Below are positions 11,207 to 21,530 of a DNA stretch of 64,000 nt, one piece after another; the first letter of the stretch is position 1; each line of letters begins with the position of its first letter. The notes beneath the pieces are model-generated. The model ran no database searches and had not been told where the DNA came from. It worked only from the letters and a program-made list of their open reading frames with translations. The DNA comes from Eretmocerus hayati (taxonomy: Eukaryota; Arthropoda; Insecta; Hymenoptera; Aphelinidae). The stretch is from the NCBI GenBank assembly GCA_029851415.1, contig CM056743.1:930001-994000 (forward strand), given 5' to 3'. A program made the translations under genes and the position numbers.

Positions 11207-14095
11207 TCCTTAAAGGCGGGGTTTATCAACCTTAACTCCTTGACAGATAAGATTGAGCACCTGCGCCTGCTCGTCGCTGCCGACCCCTCCTACCATCTTT
11301 TCGGGGTAGCTGAGTCGTGGCTTGATGAGTTTGTGGATGACAGTCTTGTTCAGGTCCCAGGTTATTCGCTGTTACGGCAAGATCGTAACAGAAACGGTGG
11401 CGGGGTTGCTCTGTATGTGCGTAATGATTTCAAAGTGGAGAGGCTTGCCTCGTCTAATACTTCTGGTCCGGGGTGTCCTGGCATCCCCGAGTATTTGTTT
11501 TGCAGCGTACAGCAGGGTAACTCGCCATCGATTCTAGTAGGTGTGATTTATAGACCTCCAAAGGTTGCCATGCAGAAGGATGATGGGCTTTTCGGCTCAT
11601 TACGCCGACTGTGTGGAGATTTTAGCCACAAAGTTATTATGGGGGATCTGAACGCAGACTTGTTGGACACGGCTCATTCTGACACAAAGACATTGACCGC
11701 ACTGACCGAAGAACTGTCCCTTCAGATTGTGCAGCACGGTGCGACTCATCAACACAACCCCAATGTGTCTCATAAATGGATCGACCATATGTACGTAGAT
11801 GAAAATGATACCGTCACCGACTTACAAAACAGACTACTGCCCAGTTTCGGCAAGCACGCGGTCATCGACGTCACCATCAACGTCTTCACTCCTGCTCCGC
11901 CTAAAAATTCCTTCACATACAGGGATTTCCGTAACATCACTCCGGAGCAGTTGAATGATCGCCTGCTTCGCTGTGACTGGGCAGCGCTCAACAACGCTGA
12001 AACTAGTTTGGAAGATGCGATTAATTGCCTCAATGTAAACTTGAAAGTTGTATTAGATGAACTAGCGCCTGAAAAAACGATTTGCCCTCGTAAAGGCGAC
12101 GCTCCTTGGATTGGTCCCGAGCTGAAAGGACTCATTAAGAAGCGAGATGCAACACGTAGGCGCTGGGAGCGAAACCAATGCAACCAGCGCAAGTGTTCTG
12201 GTCTTCAGAATGAATTCTTCCGGCTCAGTGAAGAGGTCGACGTGCGTATTGAGAAAGAGCGAAATTCCTTCATTCAAAGTCACCTTTCCGACGCTCTTGA
12301 TCAACATAAAAACATTTGGAAGGAAATGCGTAACCTCGGCCTCTTGCCTAAGAGCAAAGAGGAGGAGCTTCACGGCTTCACCCCGGACGAGTTGAACGCT
12401 CACTTTGCAGGAGTCTCTGTCTCACCTCGCGAGAACATAGAAGAAGCAATGGACGATGTAATGGTGGCTCCAGAGGAGGGTTTCGAATTCAAGCCAACCA
12501 ATTTGAATGAAGTAGTCCTTGCCATAAAACATTTCTCCTCACAGGCTCGCGGCGTAGATGGAATCCCTCAAAGCGTGATCGCGAAAGCTCTCCCGGCGAT
12601 TGGTGATCTTATTGTACATATTTTCAACTCCTCTTTCGCTCACAGCATCTTTCCTGAGACTTGGAAGCAAGCACAGCTGATTGCGCTAAAAAAGACTGTA
12701 GCTCCATCATCAGTCTCGGACTTCCGTCCTATTGCGCTCTTGTGCTTCCTCTCCAAGGTTCTCGAAAAGATTGCACACGACCAAATCACGGAGTACTTGA
12801 AGAAAGAAAAATTATTAGATGGCTTCCAGGCTGGTTTCAGACAACACCACAGTACCCAGACAGCTTTGCTGAAATTGACTGATGACATCAGACTAGGTAT
12901 AGATAGGAAGAAGATCACCCTTTTACTACTTTTCGACTTCAGCAAAGCCTTTGACACGATATCACCAACAAAACTTCTGAGTAAACTGCGACAACTTGGT
13001 TTCTCGCGTTCGGCACTCCTGTGGATCAAATCATATTTACAAGGTCGCACCCAGCTAGTCACCTCCAAGAATGGTAAATCTGATTGGCTCGCAACCAATC
13101 TGGGTGTTCCGCAGGGTTCTGTTCTCGGGCCCTTACTCTTTAGTTTGTACGTCAATGACTTGCCTGGGCTACTGAACGGAAAGTCGGTAGATCATCTCTT
13201 TTACGCTGATGACCTCCAAATTTATCTCCAAATCGAGAAAAATAAGATCAGGGAGGGCATCGCTCGACTAGAAGAAATCGGACGACTGGTTGCTGATTGG
13301 GCTATGGGCTCCGGCCTGCGTCTCAACGCTGGTAAAACCAAGGCAATCTTTTTCTCTTCCGAGAGGAATGTCAAGGATCTGAAAAGGATGGATTTGCCAA
13401 GTGTTGAGATACAGGATGGAGTTTTCGTTCCTTTCAGTGACACAGTCGTGAGTCTTGGTGTTGTATTAGACAGCGAATTATCGTGGAAACCGCAAATAAA
13501 TCAAGTGACGAAGAAAGTCAACAGGGCCCTGTACGGTTTGCGGTTCTTCAGGGCATGCATCACCGGGACTCTCCGAGTTCGACTGGTCGAGGCGTTAGTA
13601 CAACCCCATCTAGACTATTGTACGGTCGTGTATCTTGACGCCACAGACGAACAGCGGCAACGGCTACAAAGACTAAACAACTCATTTGTGAGATACATCT
13701 TTGATCTTAGGAGAGATGAGCACATCACTCCGTTCAGGGAAAACTTGGATTGGCTGCGTACTGATTCGCGGCGAATGTACTTTGCAGGCATCATCATGTA
13801 TAAGATCATGCACATGAGGGAACCTGGTTACCTGTCTGCAATGTTTACCAGGCACCAATCCGAGCGCCCCGTGCGGGGAGATGCACAAGAGCAGGAACTC
13901 AAAGTCCCCAAAGTGAGACTTGAATATGGAAGAAGATCTTTCCAAGTTCAATGCGCTCACTTCTGGAACTTTCTCCCTTCAGGCATTCGGCAAATTCAGA
14001 AGATCTCATTTTTCAAAGAAGCTTTGAAAGAGTTTCTTTTATCACAACCATCCCAGAGGATTGATGTGGATAACAAACAATACTTTAACCTCTGA
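11207..14095 (+). CDS. CR1 ORF2: APE endonuclease and reverse transcriptase
   Basis: The frame opens after a TAG at 11204-11206 and ends at 14095. The endonuclease domain begins at once (GFINLNSLTDKIEHLRLLV) with GDLNADL near 11645 and a C-terminal catalytic-type segment near 11850. RT follows from about residue 420: FRPIALLCFLSKVLEK, FDFSKAFDTI, GVPQGSVLGPLLFSLYVND and catalytic YADD at 13202-13213. The protein nicks target DNA and primes reverse transcription there. All motifs are intact. Oddity: there is no ATG before the endonuclease domain; the first in-frame ATG is about 110 residues in, at VAMQKDD. Translation by termination-reinitiation or a non-AUG start (for example TTG at 11240) is likely, so the true start is uncertain. 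Confidence 0.9.
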   Translation, partial: SLKAGFINLNSLTDKIEHLRLLVAADPSYHLFGVAESWLDEFVDDSLVQVPGYSLLRQDRNRNGGGVALYVRNDFKVERLASSNTSGPGCPGIPEYLFCSVQQGNSPSILVGVIYRPPKVAMQKDDGLFGSLRRLCGDFSHKVIMGDLNADLLDTAHSDTKTLTALTEELSLQIVQHGATHQHNPNVSHKWIDHMYVDENDTVTDLQNRLLPSFGKHAVIDVTINVFTPAPPKNSFTYRDFRNITPEQLNDRLLRCDWAALNNAETSLEDAINCLNVNLKVVLDELAPEKTICPRKGDAPWIGPELKGLIKKRDATRRRWERNQCNQRKCSGLQNEFFRLSEEVDVRIEKERNSFIQSHLSDALDQHKNIWKEMRNLGLLPKSKEEELHGFTPDELNAHFAGVSVSPRENIEEAMDDVMVAPEEGFEFKPTNLNEVVLAIKHFSSQARGVDGIPQSVIAKALPAIGDLIVHIFNSSFAHSIFPETWKQAQLIALKKTVAPSSVSDFRPIALLCFLSKVLEKIAHDQITEYLKKEKLLDGFQAGFRQHHSTQTALLKLTDDIRLGIDRKKITLLLLFDFSKAFDTISPTKLLSKLRQLGFSRSALLWIKSYLQGRTQLVTSKNGKSDWLATNLGVPQGSVLGPLLFSLYVNDLPGLLNGKSVDHLFYADDLQIYLQIEKNKIREGIARLEEIGRLVADWAMGSGLRLNAGKTKAIFFSSERNVKDLKRMDLPSVEIQDGVFVPFSDTVVSLGVVLDSELSWKPQINQVTKKVNRALYGLRFFRACITGTLRVRLVEALVQPHLDYCTVVYLDATDEQRQRLQRLNNSFVRYIFDLRRDEHITPFRENLDWLRTDSRRMYFAGIIMYKIMHMREPGYLSAMFTRHQSERPVRGDAQEQELKVPKVRLEYGRRSFQVQCAHFWNFLPSGIRQIQKISFFKEALKEFLLSQPSQRIDVDNKQYFNL

Positions 14096-14472
14096 TAGGC
14101 TTGGGCTCTTTCCGATTAGGCTTTTAATTATAAGTTAGTTATGCATGGCCTTCCCGCCATTGACTGAAACATCTGTGATAATTTTCCGAGCCCACTGTCC
14201 TTTTATATGTACAAAAATGTTTTATATTTTCTTGCTCCTTTTTTGCTATCTTTACCTGTATAAGAAATAGTGTAATTTGACTTTCTACGCACCTTGCAGT
14301 GCTTCAAAATGACTAGTCACTTGATGTGATAATACAATGTCCTTGACCAAAACGACAAATTTCACGAATGTGATATATATTTATTATGAGTGACATATGT
14401 ACCATATATAACAGAATTTTTAATTTTTGCCTCTGAGCAAATAAAGGATATCAATCAATCAATCAATCAATC
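14096..14472 (+). terminator. CR1 3' UTR and AATC microsatellite tail
   Basis: Non-coding tail after the ORF2 stop. It contains AATAAA at 14440-14445 and ends in about six AATC units. The segment near 14305-14350 (GACTAGTCAC...TGTCCTTGACCAAA) is shared with the second, truncated CR1 copy at about 63095-63140, confirming it as part of the element. Confidence 0.8.
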
Positions 14473-14555
14473 TTTCTCACGTGTTTCCTCTTTCATATAC
14501 GCGCCAGCAAGGCACTGTCACGCCTTCTGATTAGAGGAAAAAATAGGAGAAATAT

Positions 14556-14770
14556 ATATTTTAAGGTAAGGTTAGTAGATATATGGGAAAATCTAGAGAT
14601 CTCCTGAAAAACGGTAATCGGTATAGACGAAAAACCAGTAATTTTAAGGTACGATTAGACAATATACGGGAAAGTCTAGTGATTTTCCAAAAAGGGTAAT
14701 CGATATAAGGGAAACTAGTAATTTTAGGGTAAAGTTAGTCGATTTAGGGGGAAATCTAGTGATTCCGGAC
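14556..14770. repeat. tandem repeat, about 83-bp unit, 2.6 copies
   Basis: Units begin with ATTTTAAGGTAAGGTTAG (14556), ATTTTAAGGTACGATTAG (14640) and ATTTTAGGGTAAAGTTAG (14722), each followed by a GGGAAA-rich middle and TCTAGTGATT-like end. Divergence between units is moderate. It is followed by an AT dinucleotide-rich tract at 14791-14823. No gene is seen in 14473-15420. Confidence 0.75.
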
Positions 14771-15164
14771 GATAAAAGGTCGCTCAAATTAATATATATA
14801 ATAATAATATAATATATATAATTACTCTTTACAACTCTACCACTGATTGTTCCAAAGGTTTCAGCAATATTTCAAGTTAGTCCCTGCTAAGTTATTTTGA
14901 AATTGAAAACGTTCCTCACCCATTAGGAGTAGTCAACTTAATTCGATTCCACTTAGTATCCGATTTATTATTTGTCAAGAGCTTGATGTGACAAACTCAG
15001 TATGAAAAATCAGTTTTGGATGTCTCCACACTGGAATAAGTAAAACATCTCAAGAAGTGTGTTATTTCGAGTCTAAGACTGAATTTGTCACATTTTCTAA
15101 CGATGCACTTTCATTGATTGCGAATGATTCTATTTCCATGGCGTTTACTTGGAATTCCATCAAA

Positions 15165-15269
15165 GCTTCCACAAATATTTCCAGCCGCAGAATTATGTCT
15201 CTGGTATATTTTGAATTTTTCATGAAATGTTTCTGAAACGTTCCTAAAATGTTTCTATGCTGTGTGGAC
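15165..15269. repeat. fragment of the GAAACATTTC-type element family
   Basis: The segment CATGAAATGTTTCTGAAACG...ATGTTTCTATGCTGTG matches the terminal part of the element at 37314-41807, including the ATGCTGTG end. Only one end is recognisable. Confidence 0.5.
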
Positions 15270-15489
15270 AATCACAGTACTGTTCTTCACTACCCTGACG
15301 GATTTTTTGATTTGTTGAGTTAATTACCCCAAGCGTGAAAACCCTATCTCTATTTTTCATAAGTGATTTGGTAGACTTTTCGTCCTTGATGGTTGATATA
15401 TAAGTTGGTTATTTGGTCTTGTCGATCTCGAAGGGCGGTAGGGAACTAAATAAATACCCAAAATTTCATGATTGAAATTTTATTGCTGC

Positions 15490-15522
15490 GTTTCGTCCAC
15501 TAAGTTTCGTGGACCTCATCAG
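15490..15522 (-). ncRNA. hammerhead-ribozyme-like core
   Basis: Read on the minus strand, CTGATGAG (15522-15515) is followed by GTCCAC (15514-15509), an 8-nt loop, the exact complement GTGGAC (15500-15495) and GAAAC (15494-15490). This is the order CUGAUGA - stem II - GAAAC of a hammerhead catalytic core, with one extra G between CUGAUGA and the 6-bp stem II. Candidate outer pairings exist: a 9-bp hairpin follows GAAAC (AAAATTTCA with its complement, about 15462-15483), and CGATCT/AGATCG segments lie outside (near 15545 and 15425), but I could not assign stems I and III or a cleavage site. Penelope-like retroelements are known to carry such motifs in their terminal repeats; no Penelope coding sequence is seen here. 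Probably a degenerate relic. Confidence 0.55.
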
Positions 15523-15687
15523 GCTTCAGGGTTTGTTATTCTTCAGATCGTCATGATATTTTTTGCACGACCTAGTAATAGAGCACAGACATAACGTCTG
15601 GCTCCTGTCAATACAGGTAAATAGAATGAGTCAGGACTCATTCTATTAACCTAAGATAACCTTACATAACAAACCTAACATTACGAC

Positions 15688-16565
15688 GGAAATGTATCTT
15701 CTAAGAATCATTTGAGTCATTAAAAGTCGTCAAAACACTGGAAAAGCATTTTCAAAGCACATTTTTGAACAGAAAATGGCCTCACCAGCATGTCTATTAG
15801 GTTTTGGGCTCGTGAAACTATTTTTAAACGATAGCCCTTGAAATTTCCTCCAAGATGACCTATTGTAGAAGTCTATTTGATGCACTAAGAGTGGATTTGT
15901 AGCCACTCGAATCAAAACAAGGATGTCAAGAATGAAATCTGTGAGCCCTATGTAGCCTTCTCATAACTTCAACGACTCTTTGGCAGCTGTGTACCACATC
16001 ATTCGAGGGAATCGACTTTGGCAATAGGTTTTTCGGAAGGAAATTGACCCAGGTTTCGATTGTGAATGATATTGAAAGCATAGAGGTGGACACACGGCTA
16101 GGAGATCCACCATAATGGGAAAGAAACAGGACTGTTAATTGAATATCGTTCGTTAAATGTTAATCATCTGCCCATGGAACCAACTGTATGCTCTCTATAC
16201 CATTTTCAATCGAAAGCTGGGTCAATTTCCTTCCAAAAACCCCATTGCCGTAGTCGATTCCCTCAAATGATGAGGTTCACATCTGCCAAAGGGTCCTTGA
16301 AGTTATGAGAAGGCTACATAGGGCTCACAGATTTCATTTTTGACATTCTTGTTTTGATTCGAGTGGCTACGAATCCACTCTTTCTTACAATAGGTCATTT
16401 TGAAGGAAATTTCAAGGGCTGTTGTTCAAAAATAGTTTCACGAGCCCAAAACCTAATGGGCATGCTGATGACACCATTTTCTATTCAAAAGTGTGCTTTG
16501 AGGATGCTTTTCCAGTGTTTTGACGACTTTTAATGACTCAAATGATTCTTAGAAAATACATTTTA
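15688..16565. mobile_element. 880-bp foldback element
   Basis: Arms of roughly 390 bp (about 15688-16085 and 16190-16565) are reverse complements with about 10% mismatch, symmetric around position 16126, with a loop of about 100 nt. The left arm starts near AAATGTATCTTCTAAGAATC. No protein-coding capacity beyond mirror-image short frames. It follows an AATAGAATGAGTC/GACTCATTCTATT hairpin at about 15611-15640. Confidence 0.8.
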
Positions 16566-16644
16566 GATGTATTTGACTCCCCAAACACGATGAAGATAAA
16601 TTCAGAGCTCTACAAGGAGTTCAGGCTTCATAAGAAATCATTAT

Positions 16645-18621
16645 TCGCTTTTATTGAACTCGGCCGCGGCCGCGCCACCGAATTCTTCGTGTGAGTGTGT
16701 CACTGACGTGGAATTGCGTGGTATCCCGTGTATTCGTGTGGGTTTCCGAGCTCTGCGCGATTCAATATTTGTGTAAATGCAAATAGGTTAGTGCGCAGCG
16801 TCGGACCTCTCTCTCTTTCTCATTGCATATTTATCATAGAGGTTTATTCGCGCGATCAGCAAGATGGCAAGAGCCTCGCTTTAGAATATCACAGCAGCCG
16901 ACGCAACTCGTCGATTCTTCGCAAACCCTACAAATTTCACTCTTTCTAGTTTTGATTAATCAAAACATAATGATTACCAACAAATAGAAATGAGATGCCT
17001 ATCTTATAACAAGTATAACAACTGCCTGTAGGACCCATATAACCTCCTCGAAGTGCTGCCACTGCCACGCGATGCTGTCCTGTCAAGCCATGTCAAGCCT
17101 AAACTACTGCTGGCTGTGTTGCTGCTTTTTATTTAGTGCTGTTATTGTGATGATATGATGTTTCTCAGTTTTCAGCAGTTTTCAGAGTGCGGACGATCTC
17201 GCCTAGCTATTGGATTCTTACAAGTTTTCTGCATGCGGCCTCGCTATACCATGGTCTTATCATCAGAAGTTTCTCTCCACCACATGTGACCAATTAGGTT
17301 GTGATTAGTGCTAGCAGATAAAAAATAATAGGTACCTCTAAGAGTTGAATGGTTTCATCTTTTTGCAAGCTCAGAGAGGAAGTTGAGGCCTCAGTGTGCA
17401 ATCAAGTTTTGTGGTGTACGTACAGTAAGCGCGCTGAGCCAAACTCCTGGTCTTCAAATCATGAAGCACAATCAAGGTGATGAATGATATTTCATGAGAC
17501 ACTGTGTGCTTCTTGATTTGTCATTGAATTCAGACTTTCTCCTCACTCTTAGTATTGTATGCTTCAAGAAACTTCAGATGAAAGACGGAATGGACTACAT
17601 TCAAAAGTAAAATAGTCACAGTGGCTCTACGCGTTATGAACTTGTTTATTTGAACCATTGAGGATGCTTCCTGTCACTTCTTGATGCATCACAGAGATTC
17701 AACAGTCTCTTTCGGTTGAATTTTCATGGGTCCAGCCATTAAAGTGTAGCATACCATGTTATATTGGGCTAAAGACTCATTCCATTTCTAATAAATTTCA
17801 CTCTACTGATTTAGGAATATGATCATCCATGTTCGAGCTTTGGCATGTGATGTATCATATGATCTTAACGGATGGAGATATCCTGATGATAAATTAATAT
17901 ATCATTGGATGTCTTCATATTCTAGTAATAAGCGTAACACAGCCTCTTAAATGTGATTTGACCGTAGCTTGTGAATTAATTCAGCATTATCGGTATGCTC
18001 AACATGAGATGAGAAATTATTTCTGGTAAACCGCATAGCTGACTCATTTATTCCACTTTTTATCAATTTGCACTCTGAAGCGCTCAAGAAAAAATGAATA
18101 CCCAAGGAATCTTAAGAATAATATCTCAACATTCTGGCTGATATTAATATCCTTCATTCATGTTTTATATTCCAAGCGATTAGGATGAAACTAAAATTGA
18201 GAAAATAAAATAATTTAAAAAACATTTTAAAAATTCGCTTTTATGTGAACCGTTAAGCAAAATTGCATGTCAAAATTTGAAGAAAATGAAAACTGTTATC
18301 TATGTTTCTGTCATAAACAGAGAGTAAGTCAGTTGACGTCCAGCTTCACGAATTCCATAATTTCAAGATATCAAGATGGTAAAAGCGTGGGTTGTAAACT
18401 TGACACATCAAGAGTAGTTTTCACTAATCAACCCACGTTTTTACCATTTTGATATCTTGAAATTATGGAATTCGTAAAGCTGGACGTCAACTGACTTACT
18501 CTCTGTTTATGACAGAAACATAGATAACAGTTTTCATTTTCTTCAAATTTTGACATGCAATTTTGCTTAACGGTTCACATAAAAGCGAATTTTTAAAATG
18601 TTTTTTTAAATTATTTTTTTT
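16645..18621 (+). repeat. 2-kb interspersed repeat, copy A
   Basis: This segment is matched along its length by 54502-56450 in inverted orientation, roughly 85% identical by eye. It begins with GC-rich sequence (CGGCCGCGGCCG at about 16662), includes a conserved block with TGCGCAGCGTCGGACCTCTC near 16795 and the palindrome-prone 3' hairpin at 18202-18621. No long ORF is preserved in both copies, so it looks non-coding. It could be a non-autonomous transposon or a duplicated non-coding locus; orientation is arbitrary. Confidence 0.8.
18202..18621. repeat. hairpin at the end of repeat copy A
   Basis: Arms about 18202-18394 and 18429-18621 are near-perfect reverse complements with a 34-nt loop. 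The same hairpin with a different loop ends copy B at 54502-54921. Because both copies have it at the same place, it is part of the repeat and not a later insertion. Confidence 0.85.
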
Positions 18622-18835
18622 CTACTTCTTTTGACATTTTTACGCATAAAAAAAATTCCAGAGTAGCCATATCTCAGGAAAAATACTCCAAATCTTTTTA
18701 CGTGTAGGTTGGAACAATATCAATCGAAAAAAAAAATTAAAGAATTTTTTTTTTTGGGGGGGGGGTCAAAAAAGATATGGGGTACACCGTGAATCGAGGT
18801 TATTTTTAGTCTGGCTAGGACCAGAACGGCTTTAA

Positions 18836-19677
18836 CCTCTTCGTGCACGCATCTATTTCCCGCGGTATATACAATTATTTTTCGATTAATTTCATCAACT
18901 CTAACGTTAAAAAGTTCTCTGAGCTCCAAACAGATGGAAGAATACATCATTATATTGTATTCTTGGCCATGTCCACGTATGTGGACACCGTGGAGTCATG
19001 GAAAGAAATCATAGAAGGAATTCGACTGCACAAGTTAGATGAGTAAGAACTTCACAACGTATAACATACCCTCACAACATGACATTCTCATTGTGAGACT
19101 ATACCACACAGTTCCATCTTCATTATCAATACATCATAAAAATATAAAAACTTGGACCTGAACAGTCCCCTGGAAAGTCCTCATCATAGTCGAATCCCAT
19201 AATGTGATTATGGCAGAGAGTATGATGAGAAAAACTCTACAAGTTCTTGTATAGAAACTCTCCATTTACTCAGGACACACTGGCTCATCCGAATTCCTCG
19301 AATGCACGGTGTACACGTATGAGGCCAAACTTCACGAGCCTCGTAGTTTCGTATACCTCGACATTATGCATTCTTTCTCGTGGCAATTTTTTCGTGTACT
19401 CAAAGAGGATGTTTGGATCCTTTTGCATGATTTTCAAACCTCATATTCGAGTATAAAGCTCAAGATTTACCTTCTTCGAAAAAGTGAATTTTTCAATACA
19501 ATTAATTTGCATTAAACAGGTAGTGAAAATGAGTTTACCGAAGAATAAACTCGAATGAATCATTGATTTCGGGCGATAGGAGAGAGCTCCACAAGAATTT
19601 TTGCGATATCTTGAGAGTGGAATTTACTGGCATCATCCAAAGACGCGTCCACGTATGTGGACAAATGCGCGAAGAGG
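18836..19677. mobile_element. TTAA-flanked, piggyBac-like non-autonomous element (842 bp)
   Basis: TTAA occurs exactly at both borders (18832-18835 and 19678-19681). The ends are inverted: CCTCTTCGTGCACGCAT at the left and, read in reverse, CCTCTTCGCGCAT at the right. A perfect palindrome GTCCACGTATGTGGAC appears subterminally at the right (about 19648) and internally at about 18970. TTAA duplication with CC-starting termini is typical of piggyBac. No transposase ORF is present. Confidence 0.7.
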
Positions 19678-19681
19678 TTAA

Positions 19682-20340
19682 AAAGGCTTTGCAGGTGATA
19701 GATCGATAGGTTTTTGACCCCTCTTTCAAATGCCGTGAGCAGAATTGCAATTGGTGAGGATGGTCGAAAGTTATACGCAAATTGCCAAGGCAATGTTTCA
19801 AATGTTGGGTTTATAGCAAAATCACTTATACAGACCTGGGTGATGCAGAAAATTTCTTTTGGCCCTATAAACTGTTGGAACTATCTTTTCTCATCACTAT
19901 GAAACGGTAAAAAAACCTATGGAGGGATAAAAAAATGGTCGGAGAAAACCTTGCTGAATTAACGTGGAATTACCCTTTAGAGAATCCAAAAATTTTATTG
20001 TGGAATTGAAATCAAAAATCAGTGACTGATGCACATTTGTGCAATGCAAATGCGATGGTTGTCAACCATTTTATAAACAAATTTGAGTTTGATGAATAAT
20101 TGGTCAATCTGAATGACCCATCCGACAAAACGACTATACATATCCACCGATATCATTTTCCACCAATGTATATCGAGAGTTCCGTGGAAACTTCGATATC
20201 TGGGGGTCGATAATGGGCCAGCGCTAAATCTCACTTCCGAAGGTTCTAAGATGTATTTTTCGACTTTCTGAAACATATAAAATATTAGTAAACTCGCGCA
20301 CGGATGTGAATTCTCCCACTCATCAGTACCATTTGGATAA
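19682..20340. other. no recognisable gene
   Basis: AT-rich, unstructured sequence. Short frames do not resemble any family that I know. Confidence 0.5.
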
Positions 20341-20351
20341 CATGAAGAAAC

Positions 20352-20560
20352 GCGGTAGCGTCACACGGACCTGAAATTCCGCCACTAAAATTGATCTCAT
20401 GACCAAACGGTTCGAGCTACAGCTTTGGAGTTTTGGAATTTGATTTGGCTATCAAATATTTTGGAAAAAACTGACTAGGACCTCTGTAGTCTCGCGATCA
20501 AGGGTCGCACTAATACCACACGGACCTGACATAAAAATTTAGCAAAACTAGATTTTTGGC
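20352..20560. repeat. repeated CACACGGACCTGA motif
   Basis: CACACGGACCTGAAATT occurs at about 20366 and CACACGGACCTGACAT at about 20517; the same core is found again at about 26735. It may mark the ends of a dispersed repeat whose body is too diverged to delimit. No gene is seen in 20561-21400. Confidence 0.4.
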
Positions 20561-21403
20561 GAAAATTACTCCGCAGAGTGTGAAATAGTACATTATGCAG
20601 CGTGTGCTGGAAGCTCCGCGGAAAAAAACGCAGTGCCCAGCACGAGTTGCATATACTACTTTATACCACGAGTGCCCCCACTGTCTACCCATATCTTTTT
20701 GCCACCCAAATCGTTTATTATTCGCAATTTAACATTGTTGTTTGTCGCTATTATGAGTTTTTCGGAATCACATTTTTGACGCGTCGAGTTGACGCGTAGA
20801 GGCTTGGAAACGTTCCCTAGATTCCCCCAGCGTATGTATTGCTATTGTAGCTAATCGTGTATTGATGCAATGCAAGTTGTCACGTGCTGCTTTGTTGTGG
20901 AATTTTTCACTCGCGTTTTCGTGGCTAATTTGAACGATTGACTGTTCATTTTTGCTTTTATTGAGAAGTTCATTCTCGTCACATATATTGACAGTTTTGT
21001 GACTGCACTTATGTCTTGCTTGTCATCAAAATCGGGGGTAGATGTAAATAAAAATGAAATGTGATCTTGAATTGTGATGCTCTCTCATCAATACCAAGTT
21101 GAGTGAGAGAATATAATAATTCGTCATATGAATTCTGTGGAAAAAAGTAACTAAACCTTGTACGCTGTTGGTGGAATTGGAGAAGAATAGCAAGAGATTT
21201 TCATGATGTATCTCTGTGGCACAAATAATGGTTACGAAAAACTCAATTCATAGATTTCTCAAGACATTCCATGGTATTTTTAAATGTTCCTTCTCCGCTA
21301 CCAAAAATATTCTTCATCAAGCGAGTTCAATTCCATGTTAATTCCAGAAAAGTCAATACATTTGAATATAGATTTTTTTCTCTTTATGGAGTTACCAAGA
21401 AAA

Positions 21404-21530
21404 AGTTTACGCAGAGCAGATTCCTTGTCAATGTACTTATCTTCATGAATATTGAGGGTATAAAAATAAGTTTACGCAGAGCAGATTCCTTGTCAATGTA
21501 GTCATCTTCATGAATATTGAGAGTTATGAT
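21404..21530. repeat. 65-bp tandem duplication
   Basis: A block starting AGTTTACGCAGAGCAGATTC at 21404 is repeated at 21469 with few changes, extending through CATCTTCATGAATATTGAG. Two copies only. Confidence 0.8.

Larger units (their letters stand above)
9170..14472 (+). mobile_element. CR1-type non-LTR retrotransposon, apparently full-length
   Basis: Two long uninterrupted ORFs (ORF1 9374-11167, ORF2 to 14095), a 3' UTR with AATAAA at 14440-14445 and a 3' tail of tandem AATC units (about 14449-14472) instead of poly(A) are the layout of CR1/Jockey-group LINEs; the PHD-finger ORF1 favours CR1. The 5' end is placed in the CT-rich tract at 9167-9185, because sequence on both sides of the element (9100-9165 and about 14490-14530) is homologous to adjacent parts of an uninterrupted repeat at 39607-39720. 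A clear target duplication was not found. With both ORFs open it may be recently active. Confidence 0.88.
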
